Shown here in pieces: positions 11,834 to 13,383 of a stretch of DNA of 13,383 nucleotides. A model generated the notes under the pieces. It saw nothing but the letters and a program-made list of their open reading frames with translations. It was not told the DNA's origin and ran no database searches. Source of the stretch: an uncultured bacterium (GTDB lineage Bacteria > Bacillota > Clostridia > Oscillospirales > Ruminococcaceae); contig CAJMQZ010000053.1 of assembly GCA_905215595.1 (NCBI GenBank), positions 1 through 13,383 on the forward strand, read 5' to 3'. Numbering within the stretch: position 1 is the first letter of the stretch; every line of letters starts with the position of its first letter. The translations under genes and the position numbers were made by a program.

Positions 11834-12877
11834 TCACAGCAGCAGCGGCTTATACGCCCGGAACGCCCCGGGCAGGGCGTAGGTGGTGCGCAGTGCCTCC
11901 CGGCTTGCCCAGACATAGCCCGCCGGGGCATTCTGCGCCGGAACACGCAGCTGCACGCCGGACATGAGCCACTCGATGTGGGTAAAGATATGCTTTGCGG
12001 CGGGCAGGGCGGCGGGAGCTGCCGTGCCGGTGTCCAGCCCCAGTGCCGTAAGCCGCTCCAGCACCTCGGCCTGCAAAAAATGCTCGCCCTCCCACAAGAC
12101 CGGCTGCCACAGCCCGGCCAGCAGGCCTTTTTCCGGCCGCTGCTGCACCAGAAAGCCCGCCGGGCTTTCCACAAGCGCCAGCGTTACCGGCACAAGCTTG
12201 CGGGGCTTGGGCTTTGCCTTTTGGGGCAGCTGGGCGGTGGTGCCCGCCGCCCGGGCGCGGCAAACTTCTGCCAGCGGGCACTGCCCGCACAACGGTGCGC
12301 CATTGGGCACGCAGACCAGCGCGCCCAGCTCCATCAGCGCCTGATTGTAATCCCCGGCCTTTTCCGGCGGCTGATGCTCCATGACCCGGGCGGTAAAGGC
12401 CTTTTTTACCGCCGGTTCTGTAATCACGCCCGGGTCATTATACAGGCGGGAAAACACCCGCAGCACATTGCCGTCCACAGCGGGCACGGGAAGTCCGAAG
12501 CTGATGGACGCAATGGCCCCGGCGGTGTACTCCCCGATGCCGGGCAGCGCCCGCAGGGCGGCGTAATCGGCGGGCAGCTGCCCGCCGTACTGCGCACAGA
12601 CGAGCTTTGCGGCCTTTTGCAGGTTGCGCACCCGGCTGTAATAGCCCAGCCCCTCCCACAGCTTATGCAGCTTTTCCTCCTCGCAGGCGGCAAGCGCAGG
12701 GATATCCGGCAGCGCTTCCAGAAAGCGGTAGTAATACGGCAGCACCGCCGACACCCGGGTCTGCTGCAGCATCACCTCGCTGAGCCACACATGGTAGGGG
12801 GTGGGGTCCTCCCGGAAGGGCAGGCTGCGGCGGTTTTTGTAGAACCAGTCCAAGAGGGCAGGCGAAATGTTTTCCAC
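11834..12877 (-). CDS. mutY: Adenine DNA glycosylase MutY
   Basis: A 347-residue base-excision repair enzyme that removes adenine mispaired with 8-oxoguanine. The HhH-GPD domain covers about 1-190: catalytic Glu34 in SEVMLQQTRV, the helix-hairpin-helix LPGIGEYTAG (111-120) and the catalytic Asp135 in VDGNV. The iron-sulfur cluster loop is Cys189-x7-Cys197-x2-Cys200-x5-Cys206; the first gap is one longer than the Escherichia coli x6 spacing. The C-terminal part (about 228-345) is the NUDIX-like 8-oxoG-recognition domain with QQRPEKGLLAGLWQP. The start is GTG at 12877 with AAGGAG ten bases upstream. The gene is leftward, alone, with no clear promoter; the upstream stretch is AT-rich near 12960-12978. 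Confidence 0.97.
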   Translation of the reverse strand: MENISPALLDWFYKNRRSLPFREDPTPYHVWLSEVMLQQTRVSAVLPYYYRFLEALPDIPALAACEEEKLHKLWEGLGYYSRVRNLQKAAKLVCAQYGGQLPADYAALRALPGIGEYTAGAIASISFGLPVPAVDGNVLRVFSRLYNDPGVITEPAVKKAFTARVMEHQPPEKAGDYNQALMELGALVCVPNGAPLCGQCPLAEVCRARAAGTTAQLPQKAKPKPRKLVPVTLALVESPAGFLVQQRPEKGLLAGLWQPVLWEGEHFLQAEVLERLTALGLDTGTAAPAALPAAKHIFTHIEWLMSGVQLRVPAQNAPAGYVWASREALRTTYALPGAFRAYKPLLL

Positions 12878-12979
12878 TTGTTTTGTGCTCCTTGTTGAAA
12901 ATCAGGTGTTCTTCCGACGATTTGAAATGCCCTCCGCGTTGCTCTGGGCATATTCAGCGGAAAAAACATTTTAAATTTC

Positions 12980-13013
12980 GCGTTTGTCGCGCTCTGCGGA
13001 GCGCTCCAAACGC
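12980..13013. other. Nested hairpin upstream of mutY
   Basis: GCGTTTG (12980-12986) pairs with CAAACGC (13007-13013), and inside it GCGCTC (12989-12994) pairs with GAGCGC (12999-13004) around TGCG, with a 2x2 mismatch between. Flanks are A/T-rich but without a clean T-run. It could be a terminator for a gene beyond the window or part of the neighbouring repeat. Confidence 0.5.
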
Positions 13014-13025
13014 ATTTTCACGGGT

Positions 13026-13239
13026 GGGGTCGTAACGGCAAACGGCAGTTGCAGCGCCGTTTTCTCCGAAAGCGCGGCGCTGCGGGCAGCATCCTCGCCC
13101 TCTCAGTCACCTGCGGTGACAGCTCTCCCAAAGGGAGAGCCAAGCCGTAAGGCTCGTTGCTAAAGCTTTAGGAGAAGCGAGAAGGTTTCCCTACGTGCTC
13201 GCTCCCCCTTGGGGGAGCTGTCGCGCAGCGACTGAGGGG
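13026..13239. repeat. Inverted-repeat element, copy 3, with extended 5' flank
   Basis: The core runs from CCCTCTCAGTC (13098-13108) to GACTGAGGGG (13230-13239), with CTCTCCC/GGGAGAG and CTCCCCC/GGGGGAG hairpins and the shared internal sequence GAGCCAAGCCGTAAGGCTCG. The preceding 70 bases match those before copy 2 (GGGGTCGTAA, CAAACGGCA, TTGCAGCGCCG, CGAAAGCGCGGC). It is non-coding and in the same orientation as copy 2. Confidence 0.8.
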
Positions 13240-13250
13240 CTTTTAATGGA

Positions 13251-13312
13251 GAAGCGAAAAAAGCGTTAAAGCGATAGCGCCGACTGGCGCAGCGCTAGCT
13301 TTTTTGTGCTTC
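13251..13312 (+). terminator. Large symmetric hairpin, possible bidirectional terminator
   Basis: GAAGC (13251-13255) pairs with GCTTC (13308-13312), A6GC (13257-13264) with GCT6 (13298-13305), and the centre GCGCC-GACT-GGCGC (13277-13290) closes the tip. The A-run and T-run on either side of the GC core make it terminator-like in both directions. It adjoins the repeat and may be part of it. Confidence 0.5.
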
Positions 13313-13332
13313 GACTTCTGCTTTAGGTTTGT

Positions 13333-13351
13333 CAAGGGCGTGCAGCCCTTG
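13333..13351. repeat. Short hairpin at the window end
   Basis: CAAGGGC (13333-13339) and GCCCTTG (13345-13351) form a perfect 7-bp stem around GTGCA. Nothing coding is seen from 13313 to 13383; this looks like another piece of intergenic repeat. Confidence 0.5.
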
Positions 13352-13383
13352 GCCCGTTGCGGGGTGGGTGGAGTCCAGAGGTA

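Noticed and set aside
11612..12898. 428-residue open frame on the plus strand
   Set aside because: Antisense to mutY and to the promoter of the 62-residue protein gene; no motif.

Overview
The window looks like a chromosomal segment from a gut Firmicute of the Faecalibacterium / Oscillospiraceae (Ruminococcaceae) type. The reasons are GC-rich genes separated by short AT-rich promoter regions, strong AAGGAG-type ribosome binding sites, Gram-positive wall proteins (a GH25 muramidase with aromatic wall-binding repeats), a clostridial-type HPr, and intergenic inverted-repeat elements built on CTCCCCC/GGGGGAG hairpins with CCCTCTCA...TGAGAGGG ends. The genus is an inference; no 16S gene or other marker is present.

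Layout from left to right. The first 30 codons of argG (argininosuccinate synthase) run leftward off the edge, with their promoter. A repeat element and a terminator follow, then a leftward PfoR-type PTS EIIC-like membrane protein. A rightward two-gene unit encodes a membrane-anchored GH25 muramidase and a Cof-type HAD phosphatase, closed by a terminator. A rightward DUF4830-like membrane-anchored protein has its own terminator. Next is the general PTS pair, ptsH (HPr) and ptsI (enzyme I). ptsH has a long AT-rich promoter region and a folded leader, and a strong terminator lies between the two genes. A perfect 16-bp terminator ends ptsI, and a block of repeats (7444-7791) separates this half from the rest.

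The right half is all leftward. Read in transcription order from the right edge it is: a repeat block (13026-13351); mutY (adenine DNA glycosylase); a 62-residue single-pass membrane protein with an acidic tail, on its own promoter; a membrane-anchored LytM/M23-like protein lacking the usual zinc ligands; a secreted protein with papain/NlpC-like His and Cys motifs, broken by a one-base frameshift; a two-TM small protein; and an anti-sigma factor followed by an ECF sigma factor. An excellent ECF-type promoter (TGTAAC-N16-CGTT) precedes the anti-sigma gene, so the pair is probably self-regulated. The sigma operon appears to end in a hairpin supplied by a repeat element.

The genes therefore fall into carbohydrate phosphotransfer (HPr, EI, PfoR-like EIIC), envelope maintenance and sensing (GH25, DUF4830, degenerate LytM, papain-like protein, anti-sigma/ECF) and housekeeping (argG, mutY, HAD). 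The least conventional parts are the envelope/ECF cluster, the HPr without Ser46, the folded ptsH leader, and the repeat family with a possible second role as terminators. I see no phage, IS transposase, CRISPR array, tRNA or rRNA.
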